NCBI GenBank assembly: GCA_030154445.1 | Contig: JAGUQW010000004.1 | Location: 100,940 to 164,939, forward strand | DNA length: 64,000 nt | DNA from: Spirochaetota bacterium | GTDB taxonomy: Bacteria > Spirochaetota > Brevinematia > Brevinematales > Brevinemataceae | Reading direction: 5' to 3' | Part shown: one piece after another, positions 62,454 through 64,000 of the stretch | Layout of the letters: each line of letters starts with the position of its first letter | Position numbering within the stretch: position 1 is the first letter of the stretch | Position numbers and translations under genes: made by a program | Notes under the pieces: model-generated | Seen by the model: only the letters and a program-made list of their open reading frames with translations | Database searches by the model: none | What the model was told of the DNA's origin: nothing

Positions 62454-64000
62454 TTATACACCCATTCTATTAATAAGAACATCCAACAATCTATCTGTTG
62501 TCGACACTAGTCGTGCCGCAGCATTATAAGCATGTTGTAAAGTAATCATTTTTGTCATTTCTTCATCAACACTCACTCCAGAAATCTTACTTCTAAGACC
62601 TTTTAATGAAGTTGCTACAGCATCTGTTTTGTCAAAAGAACGAATCGCTTGTTCTGACAAAGTTCCAGCTTTGGAAATTGTTTGTTGAAGATAATCATCA
62701 AAAGTAGAGGCTCGTCCTGTCATCATAGTACCAAAGCGTAAATTTGCCATATCTAGTGCATTTCTATTATCATTAAAACCTGTTGGTATATTAGGGTTAC
62801 CTTCCCCTGTACTATCATAACCTTGTGATACCGCTATTCCTTCAGGTCTGTTAACTACCGCATTATCAAGATTAATCCAACTAGCGACATTATCCTCTGG
62901 CGTAAGAGAAATCAAATTTCTTGGCGTATTCAATGCTTCTAAGGCTGTTACATCACGCCAATTATAAGCTCCTTCTTGTCCAGATTCTGCCAATATTCCT
63001 GCAATACCTGTGAGAAATTCACCAGAATCTTCTAAGTGACGAAGCATAAATTGAGGTACATCTTTGTTTTCTGTTGCTTGAGCTTTGAAAGTTAGTCGAC
63101 CCATATTATCTAAAAATGCTGTTACTTCCGCTCCAGATCTATTAATCTTATCAATCACTTTCTCTACTGTTTCACTAGCATTGTAATCAACAGTGATATC
63201 TGGACCATTAGTTCTTTTAGCTCCGAAATTTATCGAGCCATTAGAACCAATAATAGTGTCTTTATTGATTTTTTCAAAACCTGTAATTCTATACAAAGCT
63301 GTACTATCCAAAATACCATTTTCATTAAAATCAATCATACCTTCAGCATTTTTGGCTAATGATAACTCTTTGAAAAAAAGATTGTCTGTTTCACCGTTAA
63401 GTCCAAATCCTTCTTTGTGCACAGAGTTCACAGAATCAATAATACTCACAGAAAATTCATCCAAGCGTGTTAACATTTCTGATAGATCTCTATCACGCAC
63501 TTCCATCAATCCTAATATCTCTCCTTTACCTAAAGAAACTTCTTGACCAGTTTGTTGCCATCTTGGCATAAGCATACCTTTTTTGGTGGGATCTTCATAT
63601 GCTTCAATAAGAGTAGCATGATCTCCCTGCACTAATTTTTCCGCACCAATATATACAATAAATTCTTTTACATTATTTCTTTCCAAGCGAATGTCAGCAG
63701 TTTTTGATAATTCATCTATAAGTAAATCTCTTTTGTCATATAAATCATTAGGATTGTCACCTAATAATTCTTGTTTTTGAATTTGTTTGTTAAGAGTTGC
63801 AAGAGTATCTGCAATATTATTGACTCTATTAATTTTTTGTTCTACAAGAGCATTTGTTTGTATTTGCATATCTCTTAGCGTATAATGTTGTGCTCGGAAA
63901 CTTTCGTTAAGCGTTTTTGTACGCTCTAACAAATGAATACGAGCCGCATCATCAGTTGGATTCTCTGACACTGTTTGCCATGATTCCCAAAAGGATTCTA
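62454..64000 (-). CDS. flgK: Flagellar hook-associated protein 1 (5' end outside window)
   Basis: The frame runs beyond the window edge: at 64000 the protein reads in from ESFWESWQTVSENPTDDAAR, a typical FlgK region, so the first 100 or so residues (the D0/D1 N-terminus) are missing. The GTG at about 63971 is internal and not a start. The rest contains NPNDLYDKRDLLIDELSKTA, the long variable middle and the C-terminal core with ISGVSVDEEMTKMITLQHAY and NAAARLVSTTDRLLDVLINR. It lies 28 bases before flgL. Confidence 0.95.
   Translation of the reverse strand, partial: ESFWESWQTVSENPTDDAARIHLLERTKTLNESFRAQHYTLRDMQIQTNALVEQKINRVNNIADTLATLNKQIQKQELLGDNPNDLYDKRDLLIDELSKTADIRLERNNVKEFIVYIGAEKLVQGDHATLIEAYEDPTKKGMLMPRWQQTGQEVSLGKGEILGLMEVRDRDLSEMLTRLDEFSVSIIDSVNSVHKEGFGLNGETDNLFFKELSLAKNAEGMIDFNENGILDSTALYRITGFEKINKDTIIGSNGSINFGAKRTNGPDITVDYNASETVEKVIDKINRSGAEVTAFLDNMGRLTFKAQATENKDVPQFMLRHLEDSGEFLTGIAGILAESGQEGAYNWRDVTALEALNTPRNLISLTPEDNVASWINLDNAVVNRPEGIAVSQGYDSTGEGNPNIPTGFNDNRNALDMANLRFGTMMTGRASTFDDYLQQTISKAGTLSEQAIRSFDKTDAVATSLKGLRSKISGVSVDEEMTKMITLQHAYNAAARLVSTTDRLLDVLINRMGV

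Noticed and set aside
63193-63546. 117-codon plus-strand frame inside flgK
   Set aside because: Antisense to the FlgK coding frame, which is well supported; no ribosome site.

Overview
This window is a strongly A+T-rich bacterial chromosome segment that is almost certainly from a spirochaete. The evidence is a giant SpiroCoCo-type coiled-coil protein, a flgK-flgL-fliW-csrA block, fliM/fliL and flgM, many small secreted proteins and lipoproteins with short signal peptides, and a V-type (not F-type) ATPase operon. I infer a small-genome, host-associated spirochaete, possibly Brevinema-like. That placement is a guess from gene content and base composition. I saw no rRNA, tRNA, CRISPR array, prophage or intact insertion sequence.

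Layout. 1-7.9 kb: the 3' end of a beta-rich surface-type protein, dxr and folD (convergent, sharing a palindrome over both stop codons), a tail-anchored unknown protein, a CaCA exchanger, an orphan zinc/manganese ABC permease, an alpha/beta hydrolase, rsmI and flgM. 7.9-14 kb: fliM-fliL, a metallo-beta-lactamase-fold hydrolase, a DNA methyltransferase fused to an HNH domain, and oligoendopeptidase F. 14-16 kb: a decayed gene tail and two unknown proteins. 16-20.6 kb: valS and a type II restriction-modification pair (C5 methyltransferase plus NgoPII-like nuclease). 20.7-23.3 kb is the most unusual part. Two near-identical units of about 120 bp, each a strong promoter, a transcript of about 81 nt and a terminator, bracket a RarA/MgsA C-terminal-domain protein and a lone PTS EIIC permease. 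That gene pair has its own promoter inside a perfect palindrome and a leader terminator. 23.3-34 kb: hemW, a SIMPL protein, an M15 peptidase, cmk, rsfS, lolA, recA, argJ and three related small secreted proteins. 34-48.8 kb: serS with the SpiroCoCo protein, an RDD protein, an M20-type peptidase, a SNF2 helicase, a P1B-type metal ATPase, queA, and an ECF-type sigma factor overlapping a one-TM partner. 48.9-57.8 kb: a complete nine-gene V-ATPase operon in the Enterococcus ntp gene order, whose c subunit keeps the Na+-binding residues. 57.9-64 kb: a barrel-like protein, a LysM lipoprotein and its short paralogue, then csrA, fliW, flgL and the 3' part of flgK.

How the genes fit together. The flagellar genes (fliM, fliL, flgK, flgL) sit with their known regulators: flgM against sigma-28 and fliW against csrA. 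The V-ATPase, the CaCA exchanger and the P1B ATPase set ion gradients and metal balance. The lolA, LysM and lipoprotein genes point to a double-membrane envelope. Two DNA-modification loci and the repeat-flanked pair are the accessory part. Most transcription units end in clear hairpin/T-tract terminators, several of them bidirectional. Positions, motifs and start choices were read by eye; family names come from remembered family features, with no database search.
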